NCBI RefSeq assembly: GCF_008831285.2
Contig: NW_022204508.1
Coordinates: forward strand, 992,001 to 1,056,000
DNA length: 64,000 bases
Reading direction: 5' to 3'
Source of the DNA: Nymphaea colorata
Lineage: Eukaryota; Streptophyta; Magnoliopsida; Nymphaeales; Nymphaeaceae
A program made the translations under genes and the position numbers. Below, in pieces: positions 41,240 through 51,989 of this stretch (positions are counted from its first letter, which is position 1; every line of letters starts with the position of its first letter). The notes under the pieces were generated by a model. That model worked only from the letters and a program-made list of their open reading frames with translations, made no database searches and had not been told where the DNA came from.

Positions 41240-42345
41240 AGGTGGGGAAATCTTCGGTGAGAACTATTGAAGGAGTGCCACAATACTTTGTGGGCAGGCC
41301 ATCCTGGCTAGGAGCGAACCTTGGCCTTACCTGAACGTGGCTACTACTGGCCACAAATGCAGGATGATGTGGAGACTTATGTGAAGACGTGCCTCATCTG
41401 TCATCAAGACAAGGGAGTCAATTAGAAGACTGTCGGCTCATTGGAACCTCTTCCTATTCTGGAGCATCCGCTGGAAAGTCTATCCACGGACTTCAATGTT
41501 GGTCTCCCAAAGGTCGATGGACTCAACTCTATCTTGATGGCTGTTAATCGATTCTCGAAGTATGCGACATTTATCCCAACCTCAAAGGAGTGCCCTACAA
41601 AGAAGACAAAAAAGTTGTTCCTAAGAATGTAGTAAAGTATTGGGGTGTGCCAAAAAGTATTGTTAGCTATCGTGATGGCCAGCTACATAGGCAAGTTTTG
41701 ACGATAAGTGTTTTGACTGCTGGGCTCGGACTTATTGTTTTCAACAAGCTTCCACCCACAGACTGATGGCTAGGCACTTTGTGTGCATGAATCAGAAAAA
41801 TTGGGTGAAATTACTTGATGTAGCCCAATTCTACTACAACTTACAAAAGAGCGAGTCTTCGGGGCACAGTCCATTCGAGATAGCCACTGATCAACAGTCG
41901 TTGATGCCACACACTCTCATTGCTCAAGAAAAGGGAAGGCCATCTTCGCTTATCAGTTTGTCAGAGACTGGCAGGAGCAGACAGAGCTAACCAAGGTGTT
42001 CTTGCACAAGGCAGCCAAGAAGATGAAGAAATGGGCCAACAAAAGGCGACATCCTGTAGAGTTGAGAGTTGGAGTTCATGTCCTCGTGAAGCTGTACCCA
42101 GATCGTACAAGAATCTTTCATGAGGAACACCATGTCCTGATACGAAAGTACGAACGACTATTCATCATGATCAAGAAGATCAGCAAGCTAACGTACAAGT
42201 TAAACTTACCACTAGACTTCAAAGTACATCCAGTGTTCCATGTCTGCAACTTGAAGCCTTTCCATGCTGATGAAGAAGACCTAGGGAGGAGCATGCCACA
42301 GCGGGAGCCGATCCTACAAAGAACACCATCATCAACAAGGGGAGA
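41240..42345 (+). pseudogene. Integrase region of pol, chromodomain apparently missing
   Basis: The zinc-binding part (41,273-41,413) has WAGHPG and CLICHQDK. The catalytic core has LESLSTDFNVGLPK with the first aspartate and FSKYATFIP. The second acidic box reads VPKSIVSYRDG, so the aspartate of the usual SDRD is tyrosine. SGHSPFEIATDQQ follows near 41,860. The C-terminal part (KAAKKMKKWANKRRH, VLVKLYPDR, KVHPVFHVCNLKPFH) is open from 41,996. The frame then runs within about 60 bases into the purine tract and LTR, with no YLVKWKG-type chromodomain, which related elements carry here. Confidence 0.8.
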
Positions 42346-42348
42346 TGT
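42337..42348 (+). other. Polypurine tract before the 3' LTR
   Basis: aaggggaga followed by tgt directly precedes the LTR start tgttcgcc. This tract primes plus-strand DNA synthesis in LTR retrotransposons. Confidence 0.85.
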
Positions 42349-42748
42349 TGTTCGCCTAAGTCTGAATCTATTTGTGCTTACTTTTCTTTTGCTTACAATA
42401 TCTTTGATTACACATTTGTTTACTAGTAATGGAGCACCCTCCCACTGATCCCAAGTACATATAAGGGATTTTGTATTTTGGGTGGTCGGCATTTGAATCT
42501 TGTAAGAGGCCTCAGCCATTCTATGTAAGTAAAGCTGTGATTTCTTTCCAAACATATTTGCTTACATCGCTCTTGTGATCAATGCAATTTATGCTCATTG
42601 TAAGAGCATCCCTCAGATTTCCTTGCGATCTTTGATTTCCTTGCGCCTGCGTTATTGTCAAGTCCTCCGTAAACTCTTGAGTCCTTTAGGCTTACGATGA
42701 ATGTACTATCGCCGGGCCGCATGGGCCGAAGAAAGTCAGCCCGTGACA
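42349..42748 (+). repeat. 3' LTR of the gypsy element
   Basis: 400 bp, tgttcgcctaagtctg to gcccgtgaca, full-length match to the 5' LTR with substitutions only; most of these are transitions. Confidence 0.93.
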
Positions 42749-42753
42749 CATCT

Positions 42754-43148
42754 ATTGGCTATAGATATTCCAAAATGTTTGATTCCATCTTGCATGAAAA
42801 ATCTCCTTTCTAAAGTCAGAAAACAACACCATTTAGCACGAAGAATTGCTTTACAACACTATAGCAACTTTCTCCATTCTAAAATTCGTCTCTTCTTTCT
42901 AATGTCCTCATAAAAAGTCCATAATCTGCATTACTTTCATAATTTTAGGACCCCATAAGAGATTATCTTTGTAATCAGAGAGTCCTGACATCTCAACCAT
43001 TCCATTAATCCAGATCGATCAAGGAGGGGCTAAGTCCCTATTTTGATAAGTCAAAAGCATATCACGCACATGCCATTTCAAGAAATGATCAGGTCATCTA
43101 CTTCTTCCTGATCTGCTTGTAGAAGACAAAAGTCCTCAATCCCAGTTG
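42754..43148 (-). pseudogene. LINE relic, middle segment between gypsy and MITE insertions
   Basis: Continuation of the same minus-strand LINE. Removing the gypsy element and one catct copy joins this segment to the zinc-motif segment ending at 37,722. Conservation is weak and the frame is broken. Confidence 0.55.
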
Positions 43149-43587
43149 TAGGGATGTCAATATATCCGATTTGAATCGGATATCCTACCGATCCGATCCG
43201 AAAAAATCAGATATGGATAAAAATTTACTATCCGATTAAGAAATCCGATCGGATTCAGATTTAATAAATGACATCCGATCGGATTCGGATTTGGATATAC
43301 ATAAATATCGGATCAAATTCGGATACAGATTTGGATCAGATTCATTTTTATACAAATATCCTCTATCTAATACTTGAAAAATGGCAAAATCCAGTTCAAA
43401 ATTCAGATTCGAATTCGGATATAAATATAAAAATCGGATTCAGATTGTAAAATCGGATTTTGGATTCGGATATGACTTCGGTTTATTCGAATTTGAATCT
43501 GAATCCGAATCCGAATATATGAATATCCGAAAAAGCGGATATGATTAAAGATGTATCCAATCCGAATCCGATCCGTTGACATCCCTA
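43149..43587 (+). mobile_element. hAT-type MITE, TAGGGATGTCAA family, best preserved (439 bp)
   Basis: The ends are tagggatgtcaa and its perfect inverse ttgacatcccta. The flanks are the perfect 8-bp duplication cccagttg (43,141-43,148 and 43,588-43,595). The interior is dense in tccgaat/atccgat/cggat words that give repeated self-complementary stretches. No coding capacity. It interrupts the minus-strand LINE relic. Confidence 0.92.
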
Positions 43588-43855
43588 CCCAGTTGCCCAA
43601 CCAAAACTTAGTCTGTATGCCATCCCCTACATCCCAATGAATTTGATGACCAACTGCCTGCCAGCTATCCAGGACACCTTTCCAAATCAATGACATATTT
43701 CAAATTTTTCTACAAGTCCAAAGCCTATCACAATCCAAATATTTCAACTTTAGATAAGCAGACCATAAAGAGGTTGCTAAGATAGAATTTTTAGCAGGAT
43801 ATAGAAGAAGAGCAGAATTAAATGTCCATAGATTTCTTCTTTCAGAATTAAGCTG
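43588..43855 (-). pseudogene. LINE relic, upstream segment
   Basis: Minus-strand translation includes NSILATSLWSAYLKLKYL (about 43,800-43,740) and, about 40 residues on, WDVGDGIQTKFWLGNW (about 43,640-43,590). These fit the plant LINE ORF2 region with the W-x-x-G-x-G-x-x-x-x-F-W motif. The right limit is set by the CpG-dense patch, where similarity ends. Reverse transcriptase proper is not in the window, so the element is truncated or the upstream part is lost. Confidence 0.65.
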
Positions 43856-44010
43856 GGTTTTGCGCGATCGTGCGGTCATGCGATCGCATGTTGTGTGCGA
43901 CCGTGCGTCATCGCAACGCGCTATCGCACAACAATGCGTGCGTTGCACAATTGACGCGCGTGCCATGCGCTTCTGCATGCCCTCAAGCGCATTTTTGGAC
44001 TGGCGTGTGT
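43856..44010. other. CpG-dense, palindrome-rich patch
   Basis: About 20 CpG dinucleotides in roughly 130 bp, including gcgcgatcg, tgcgatcgca, aacgcgct and gacgcgcg, in a region otherwise poor in CpG. It starts where LINE similarity ends. It may be the start of another LTR-like element. Confidence 0.6.
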
Positions 44011-45303
44011 TGTCAAACCTCATTTTCTTCAGAAATCGACCGTTAGAGGGCAATTTTGAGCGTTTTAAGTGGGCATTACCCTGCTTACACCTCAAAAAAG
44101 GATTTACAAGCCTAATGGCCAATCATGCTCATTTTAAACCTATTTCTTCAAAATTATATGAAATTCATATGAAAATGTTATGAAATTCAAACAAATTTGA
44201 ACTTTGAGTTTTGACTCCAAAACTCGCTATAAAAACCCCATTTTCCTCCCTCTTGGGCAATGAGCCTACCATGGAGGAACCTCTTATGCTTCTTCAATTG
44301 AAAATTCCAATTTTTTCTTATCTCTTTCTTTTCATTTCTCTCTTCTTCTCCAGCCTTGGGAGCAAGCTTCTCCTAGTTCAAATTCTTCAAAGGAGCAGAA
44401 AGAGATCTCTTGGTGGTTCATCATCTTGGAGCTTCATCTTAGGCGACTCCAAGATCATTCAAAGAGAGGGCTCATTTATAGTATCATTCATATTCGACGT
44501 ATGTAATCTTCCTCTTATTCTCATTTTCTCTTTTCCTCTTGCCACTTCCCGATGGCCGTGCAAGAAAGCTCAAATGATTTCTTATCAGAAATTGAGACTA
44601 ATATCTTTAGTGCACCGGGAGTATGAGCAAGGCGGAGTAAATTCTATTTCTTCATTTTATATCCAAAAATATGTTTGCTATATTATCTTACTCATCCCTT
44701 ATGCTTGAGATGATGTTCATGCATGATATTCTAATTTTTCCTTAATTAATGAGCAAATGCATCGTCAGAATGAGTCCTTGGTTGGGACTTATTCGTTCTT
44801 GTGTTGATTTTTAAGGTTGGGACTTGTCCAAACCAGGAAAGCCCTTCACAAATTTGTACATGTTAAAGTGCATCTTCATGTCATTTTCACACTTAGTTTA
44901 TTTCTTAATCACCCGATTAGGAACCCCAATGAGTGCTTCATCATTCCCCATTTCGTGAGTTTTTGATTTTTTTTCATACCCAATGGTGGGAGAAATCAAT
45001 TTTCTTGTAATAATTGTGGTTTTTATTTACATACAAAAATATTTAGAATCATGTTTTTCAAAATATTTTTAAAACCAAATTCCGTCTCTAATGCGGCCTT
45101 GGAGACTTAACTTAGGTTCTTGCATGAACCCAAATTCCCCTTCGACCTATATCAAAAATTGGAGTCAGCTATTTTCGAGTCATTTATTGATTTTAATACT
45201 CAACAAAACATATGCATATATACATGTTATATACATATACGTGCACATGAATATCTTTGTCATTCTCTCTTTATGATTTAACAAAGTTTCGTATACGTAT
45301 ATA

Positions 45304-45342
<39 letters not shown>

Positions 45343-46260
45343 CATCCATTTTCAAATATCTCTCTCTCTTTCTAAAATGATCTTCTCTTCTCTATATGAT
45401 TTAAACCTCATTTTTACAAGCTTTCGTATACGTATATATCTACATACATATATATGTATATATATGTATATGAATATGTATCTCTCTTTCTTTTAAATCT
45501 TTGATTTTGTGATTTTCAAGGCTTCTTTCTCTCTTTCTTTCTCTATATTTCTCTTGTGATCAAATCTTTCATATTTTCCATTCTTTTCAACATTTTTCTC
45601 TCAAGTTCTTTTGCATTTGCCGACTTCATCAAGACCAAAACTCAAGTACTGACCCAATATTGGAATCATGCTTGAGGGTCTATAACCCTATTCAAAAACT
45701 TTTCTCTTTTCATCAAAAATATTTATTACAAAAATCTTAGATGTATGTGATGGTAGGATTGCCTTTAAATGAATGTTGTGGTAGAAATGAATCTTGTAGG
45801 ATCAATGCATTCATGCATCCACATTCACTTAACATCACAAATGATCACAATCACATCTCTAAAAGAACTTAAGCAAGATGAGATGGAGCGCTAACTAGGT
45901 AGTAACCGAATTAAAGCAAAATCGCAGGCCTACTTTAAGTCTTAAGGGAACACTAAAGTGACTTCAAAATGATTTCCCAAGCTTTCCAAATGATATTTTC
46001 CAATTCTAATTTTCTCCAAAATGTTTCATATTCTCAAATAATTCTTCAAGGATCTTTTAAAAAGTTGAGAGCATCAAACTTTCAACATTTTTCTCAAATA
46101 CTACACAACATATAGAATGGAAAAGATGTTCAAGTCAAAATGAAATGCATCAAGGATAAGCATAGCCCTTGGTTGATTACCCCTGGTGAAGGCACCGGGA
46201 ACGGTTGATCCTCATACCGCCGGGCTATTCCCTTTCTCTCATTTTCAAAACAAAACTTCA
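44011..46260 (+). other. Non-coding, LTR/5'-UTR-like segment
   Basis: Contains a TATA box-like tataaaaa (44,228-44,235), a pyrimidine-rich run after it, (TA)n near 45,308-45,338 and C/A/T-rich DNA with little G on the plus strand to about 46,150. A G/C-rich element (gaaggcaccgggaacggttg, about 46,180) stands out. A 165-codon open frame at 44,211 has no recognisable domain and looks accidental. The overall style suggests the promoter and leader of a large LTR retrotransposon, but no LTR pair or coding domain was found. Confidence 0.35.
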
Positions 46261-48390
46261 TTTTTCTGGAGCACTCCAAAAATCAAACCAAAATAAAAAA
46301 TTTTTGGAGATGCGAACAATGGGCTTGGATCTTGATGGCTGGGTCGATCCCAGGCTTGATTATTGATGCCCAACTGCTCATTGGGCTAGGCGGCCCAATG
46401 TCCAACTCTTGCAAAAAGGCATGCATTGGGTGGCTTCGAAGATGGTTGAAATGATTTTGTTGTTTCATAGATTTAATGACTTGGTGTTAGCCTATTCAAG
46501 CATTTCAGTTCACAAAAACTGCATCCCTTGTATTTTTGTCATTGACGTTGCCAACTTGCACACAAGAATCTTGTGGATGGTCAGTAAGCTTTTCCAAGCC
46601 TTCAACTATGTAATTCAAATTTCATGATAATTTTCTCACTAGAAAATAATTTTCTCAATCAAAGCATGGTGTCCAAAGTTGACATGTTGTTTTAGGTGAT
46701 ATTTGGCAACCTACACAAAGCCTAATTGGTTAAATCAGTATCATTAATGTCATCAAAATCATTTTTGAATCAAATTCGAAAGCTTGTGATTGTGCGAATT
46801 GGTTGAATCCAATTGGAACTGAATTTGTCATTGGATCGGATTAATTAAACGATATATTCCCAATATCAAAATCTTTAATGAGAAAATCAATAGGGTATTT
46901 GGGAAGCAAATTTTAGATGACGATGATGATGATGATGATGGTAATAATTTAAAATATCAGAAATAGTAACCTAATAATGATACCTGAGTAATAATATTTT
47001 AATAAAATAGAAAAATATTATCAATTTTTTATATATTCTTATTTATAGGGAAAGTTTTTTGCCCCATTCATCTCTCTTTTGTTTAAAGACTTTTCATTTT
47101 GATGAAAACATAACAGATTAAATATGCCATGAAAACATGCACCATTAGAGTGCATACTTATCAAATATGCATGAAAGAAGCCAAATTTTAGTTGTTCCCC
47201 TGCTTACATAGGCAACTAGATTGCCACCTCCCCTATTTAGTGGATGGATCCAGCATCAATAATAATGCCATAAACACTTTTAGGAAAGATTTAGCTCCTG
47301 CGTGGCATTTTACTATAGATTAACCTGATTGAACATGAAGAGGCGGATTTATGACCGGCTCAGTAGATTTGATTTAAAAAATCGGTTGAATTTTATGTCT
47401 CTTGAATCAGCTCTTGCATTTGAATCAAATCAGCTGATTCTGTCCGATTAGATCAACATGAAGCTCTTTAATTTTAGGTTTACAAAATAAGGCAGTAAGG
47501 GTTGACGTGTAACAATAAGTGCTGATACAGTTTACGGCGCCAGTATTGACACACGAGGGCCGACACAGTAACATATAGCTTGGAATGCAACATTGAATTT
47601 TTTGCCATATTTGTAATGAAGTAAATTGCTGAGAAACAGGTGACCCAGGAGGGCCTGCTTCCTTATAAAAATTCCGATGCCAAAAGCCTTATATGGACAT
47701 CTTGGTGTGATTTCTTAGAACCTTACACTTTGCAAAAAATTTACAATTTCAATGCTTTCATATATCCGCCTGAATTAAAAAAAAAAACACACACTATAAA
47801 ATGCATGAATTATAAATTATTCGACTATAAGCAGTTTCCATATATTTTTTTCAAACATCTCATATAATTTTGAAGATATGTGGACAGTGCAAGCTAATGC
47901 ATTTTCTGAAGAGTTAAGAATGTAGGCACATTTTTCAGATTGTGAGTATCTGTTTTAAAATTGTGAAGATGAATAAATGCATATTAATGGCCTAAATATG
48001 AAAAAACAAAACTTTGAAGGTCGCTCAAATAATGACCAATCCCAATTTTTAGTATTTGTACCGATTCAAGCCAAAGGACATTGCTTTCTATTTGACCCAA
48101 ACAGCACCACATTTATCATTTATACATGGTACCTGCTGGTATTCACATAATTGATACTTGTATTCAATTACAAAAAAAATAAAATGAAAGAGATGTTCAT
48201 CATTTTGAGTAAGTTAAAACAGCTAGACAAGACTCACCAGTTCAGTTCAACAACACTTCAATTTACCAGACCCAAATCAAACAAGAGGAAGAGAGAAAGA
48301 GAGAAAGAAATAAGAGGCAACGAAATGGAAACACACATATTTTTCTAAAAGAATTAATTACAATTTGCCACCGATTTTCAGTAATGTTAT
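46261..48390. other. Non-coding stretch, nothing convincing
   Basis: AT-rich. A short gat repeat lies at 46,918-46,941 and a gaga-rich tract near 48,285-48,320. About 80 bp around 46,410-46,490 resembles 59,795-59,870. No gene recognised. Confidence 0.5.
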
Positions 48391-50300
48391 CTATATGACT
48401 AATCTTTTCCCAAGATGATTTCTTAACGGCTGTGGCAGATGGAGTGCTGGACATGAGAAAATCCACAACCGTTGAAGCTTCGAGAGGCAGGCGATCTGTT
48501 GCTGTGCATCGGTGGAAAATGTTGTTCCATTTTGTTGTTGTCGGGGAGTATTATTATTCACATCCACCAGAGACTTCAGATTGGGGAAGTCTTGAAGCCA
48601 CAGAAATTTCAGTTTCGGGAGGCATTGCCAGTGGCCTCCCAAGCTGATGTCCTCAGAGAAACAGCGTAGTTCCAACACCTCCAGTTGAGAGAGACCCCAC
48701 ACCCAATGAGGCACCCGTCCCCATTTGACCTCCTCATCAACATTCGTGATGTCTCTCAATTCCAGAGCTTGAAGGAGGGTAGAAATGTTGGTACCTCCGA
48801 TGGCAATGAAGATGACAGTAGTACTGCTGATTTTGAATCCAACTTCAAGCAAATGAGGTTAGGCATTTGCTCAAGCAATTTCCATCCCAATCTTTCACTT
48901 CGGCAATTCTTCAGTGACAGCGTTCGGAGCTGAGTCACTTGACCACCATGCCCCGCCAGCTCCAATAGAGCATAAATCAAGCCTTCTGTCTGTACCTTTG
49001 GACAAGTTTCAAAACTCGCCTTTCTTAAGCATGGCATAAAAGTAAGTGTTATTTGCCAGTTGGGCAAATTCTTCACATCCAGTTCCTCAAGTGAAGGAAG
49101 GTGAGTGGGGAGCTGCTTCAATATCTTCAGGTAAGACAACTTCAGTCTCTTTAAATCCAGCATGTGATCATCAGATACTTGCTGTAGCCTGCCACATCCC
49201 TCTACCTCCATTGACTCCAATGCAGGCACGTTAGCGAGAGTCTTCAACCTTTCACATCGGTACACATGCAACGACTCCAACGCAGGCATGTTAGCAAGAG
49301 TCTTCAGCCTTTCGCATCTGGACACAGTCAACGACTCTAATGCTGGCAGGTCACCAACCTTGTTGAGCCCATCACACAGCCAAATCTCCAAGGACTTCAA
49401 CGAAAGCATGCTTGTCAATTCACACAATGTTGGGCAGTTTTGGACCTTCAATTCTTCCAATGATTTAATTCCTATCACTGTTGCCAACAATGGGCAACGC
49501 TGCAGCTGTAGTGTCTGCATCTCCCCATAATTGGTATCCAAAGACCATCCCTATCTCCTTTATAACTATAAATTCCCAACCTCTCTATGCCATATGGAGG
49601 TTCCAAAGCCTCCAGCAAACTCCTCTCTTTGGAAGCATTATCCACTCTGTCATCCTCTTGCTCCTCAAAATAAAATTTCACCCCAGTTAACTATTGCTTC
49701 TCCTTAAGCTGTGCATTTTTTGCATCAATAACTTTCACCCTTCCCCCACCCAAACATTCTATTAACAATTCTCCCTTCAGTTTGTTCAAGTCTTTTAGTT
49801 CCCTAATATTGCATCCTCTTGTATCCCCCTTGTCATCGCTTACAATAAATCTATACAAGATTCGTAAATTAGTAAGCTTCCCCAGGCCTTCGGTTATGAA
49901 TTTCAATTCCTCTATATCTTTCAGCCCAAGATACCTCAAGTTGCTCAGTTCACCTATTTCCTTGGGCAATTCTTCAATTTTACTAACACTTAAATCCTAT
50001 ATTTGCAAGTTACAGAGTCTGCTGATTGAACTGGGCAACCATTTCACATTAGAATAGCTTAGATCGAGATATTTTAGAAGTGAAAGATCTTCAATTGACT
50101 TTGGCAACTCATACATCCTATATCCTCTCAATGACAACACCCTCAACCACTTGAAATTGGTTAAGCGTGCAATATAAACTGAACGCAAGTCTGACTTGGA
50201 ATTAGAATCAGGATCGCACAACAATGTCCGCACCTTATTTGCTGCTCCTGAGGCATTGTACTTGTGCTCTGCATCATCGATTCCAAGTAATGACAGATGG
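48391..50300 (-). pseudogene. NLR part: leucine-rich repeats
   Basis: Starts LRVLSLRGYRMYELPKSI, a standard CNL first LRR, and continues through LPKEIGELSNLRYLGL, an ungapped 261-codon stretch (48,756-49,541) and a last piece ending HLGKRLVI. TAG stops occur after LCNLQI (near 49,997) and after KEKQ (near 49,700). Two frame changes (about 49,540 and 48,830) split the rest. Two adjacent 60-bp units code for PALESL-x8-RLKTLAN repeats. Confidence 0.88.
49223..49342 (-). repeat. 60-bp direct duplication inside the LRR region
   Basis: Units 49,223-49,282 and 49,283-49,342 differ at few bases and each codes for one 20-residue LRR (PALES ... RCERLKTLAN). Such in-frame repeat gain is a usual way in which LRR regions change length. 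Confidence 0.8.
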
Positions 50301-50349
50301 CAGGTGTGCTCAGTAGCAGAGGCATGGCTATATTCCTTTCCACCAATAT

Positions 50350-51345
50350 ATAAGGCAAGGTCATGAAAAATGTCATGCAATTTGAGATCCTTATGTTTAG
50401 TTTTCTTCAATCATGCACCGATTTATCAAATCATTAATCCATTAGTTAGCAGTCACTTCCACATCAATGCCTTCCTTTTCCTCAACCAATCCATGCGCCA
50501 TCCGTTGCATGACCAATCTACCCCTTTGTATGTCATAATACTTTGGATAAATGCAGCAATATACAAAACAACTCTTCAAGTAATCTGGCAAGTCATCGTA
50601 GTTCAGTATGACACCAGGAAGAATGCTACTACGTATTTCCCATATCTCACTCTTGTCAATGCTTTCCCAGTCGTCTTTCGTCACCATTTTTGTACGCTAA
50701 GGATTGTACCGTCTGGACAACAAGTGGCAACCCACCACACTTTGCCACTATTTTCTCCCCAATACCTTTCAAATTGTGACTCTCCATTTCATGTTCTTGT
50801 ATCTTTGCCACACGAAGAAACAAGCTCCAACTTTCATCCAAAGACATTTCTGTCAACTTATATATTTTATCACCAATTCCTTGAGAATCTTCTACCTTTC
50901 TACTGGTGATCAAAATCTTGCTCTCCTTTGCACCTCCCGTTAGGGTGTCCGCTACCTCTCCCATCCACCAACCTAATTACCATACATCATCTAAAACCAA
51001 TAAGAACTTGCTCTTTGACAGCTCACTCTGTAATCATGTGCACAAACTACTCAAGGAAGTGCTACCTTTAAGTTCTCCTTCTGATTCCTTGCATACTTCC
51101 TTTAGTATTTTTCGCAGCAAACCCATACGATTTGGCATCTCTGAAACACAAACTCACCACCTGCAGTTCCCAAACTGTTCTTTGAATTTATTAAAAACCA
51201 TTTTTTCAAGAGTTGTTTTCCCAATTCCACCTTGACCTGCAATGGATACAATAGAAACACCAAATTTTTCCAGCGCACTACTCTTTTTATAGCCATCAAA
51301 CAAGAGTTCTTTTACTTTCTCTTTAACATATGCCCTACCCATGGG
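50350..51345 (-). pseudogene. NLR part: NB-ARC domain
   Basis: All main motifs are recognisable (P-loop, RNBS-A as FGNCRW then a stop where W is usual then VCVSE, kinase-2, RNBS-B, GLPL, RNBS-D, LHD). Four of the stops in this part and just before it are TGA; one TAA directly follows DDVW. A frameshift lies between VQSLAYKN and TKDDWESI, and another just before the KHKDLKLHD segment. Confidence 0.88.
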
Positions 51346-51439
51346 TGGTTGTGCAGTACCTATGAGATGGGATGTCTCTCAAGAATTGTCATGTTCACCA
51401 CCAAAAGGATGCTCACTCTCAACTTTTGGTGTTCAGTTG

Positions 51440-51888
51440 AACAAATCCACCATTTCCATATATTTTTCTATTTCATTAAGCTTTAGGTTGATCCTTTTAA
51501 TTTCATTACCAAGTTGGGAAGAAGCAAATACATGTTCCTTAAAGCGAGAGCACAAAGTGATCCAGGGCTTTCTTTCCTTGTTCCATGAAGTTATTGAACC
51601 CTTTTCTCTTTTCCTGAGCTCAATTATGGTTTCATATCCTTCGATGATGTCCTGGGCATCATATAAAACGTCCTTCAGATATGCCTCCAGATATCTGTTT
51701 CACTGGTTTCTGAAAAATGGTTTTCGCTCTACGACTTTGATGGTCTTCTGCAAGCCTTCCAGCTTTTTCTGGAGCTTCTCGACTTTGGCATTCAGGTTCA
51801 GGTCCACCTTGTCTTTCAACAAACTGGTTACAGACCAGAACATATTAGAAATGGCTGCTTCTGCAAATGCATCGATTACAATTGCCAT
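51440..51888 (-). pseudogene. NLR part: Rx-type coiled-coil domain
   Basis: Heptad-like leucines in LNLNAKVEKLQKKLEGLQ. The frame then meets a TGA (51,700-51,702) and continues in phase with YLEAYLKDVLYDAQDIIEGY, matching the WLxDLKDVxYDxEDxxD motif of this domain family. It ends before a second TGA at 51,433. Confidence 0.85.
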
Positions 51889-51935
51889 CTTCCCCAGTCT
51901 CTCAGTCGGTGGAAGAGGAAGAGGAGCAATTTTCA

Positions 51936-51974
51936 AGTGTGTGTGTGTGTGTGAGACAGAGAGAGAGAGAGAAT
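51936..51974. repeat. GT/GA compound microsatellite in the NLR leader
   Basis: (GT)n then (GA)n, 48-86 bp upstream of the NLR start codon, thus probably in the former 5' untranslated region. Confidence 0.85.
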
Positions 51975-51989
51975 AAATACAACAGGTCT

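Larger units (their letters stand above)
37728..42748 (+). mobile_element. Ty3/gypsy chromovirus-type LTR retrotransposon, defective (5,021 bp)
   Basis: The two LTRs are 400 bp each, both starting tgtt and ending gaca. A 5-bp target duplication catct lies at 37,723-37,727 and 42,749-42,753. A primer binding site for initiator-Met tRNA follows the left LTR and a purine tract precedes the right LTR. The order gag, protease, reverse transcriptase, RNase H, integrase is that of Ty3/gypsy. The sequence style (gag core, C-x2-C-x3-H-x4-C knuckle) fits plant chromoviruses. All reading frames are broken. By hand alignment the LTRs differ at roughly 50-55 of 400 positions without indels, so the insertion is old. 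It sits inside the LINE relic. Confidence 0.95.
48391..51888 (-). pseudogene. CC-NB-ARC-LRR (CNL) disease-resistance-type pseudogene
   Basis: NLR proteins of this class are intracellular immune receptors that bind nucleotide at NB-ARC and sense pathogen effectors. The minus strand shows, in order: an N-terminal coiled-coil of Rx type from MAIVIDAFAEAAISNM (ATG at 51,888, good aagATGG context); P-loop GQGGIGKTT (51,211-51,237); kinase-2 FLLVLDDVW (about 50,980-51,006); KILITSR; GLPL (50,722-50,733); YLKSCFVYCCIYPK; LHD in the MHD position (50,372-50,380); then LRRs to a stop at 48,391. In-frame stops lie at 51,700, 51,433, 51,379, 51,154, 51,034 and 50,977, with more in the LRR. The frame shifts near 50,675, 50,405, 49,540 and 48,830. 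No intron is needed to follow the homology. Original length would be about 1,150 residues, normal for the class. Confidence 0.93.

Noticed and set aside
44211-44708. 165-codon frame
   Set aside because: Starts just before a TATA-like box in LTR-like DNA; hydrophobic low-complexity content from pyrimidine-rich sequence, no domain.
49288-51976. Several plus-strand frames of 80-211 codons opposite the NLR
   Set aside because: Antisense shadows of the NLR relic, whose minus-strand motifs are unmistakable.
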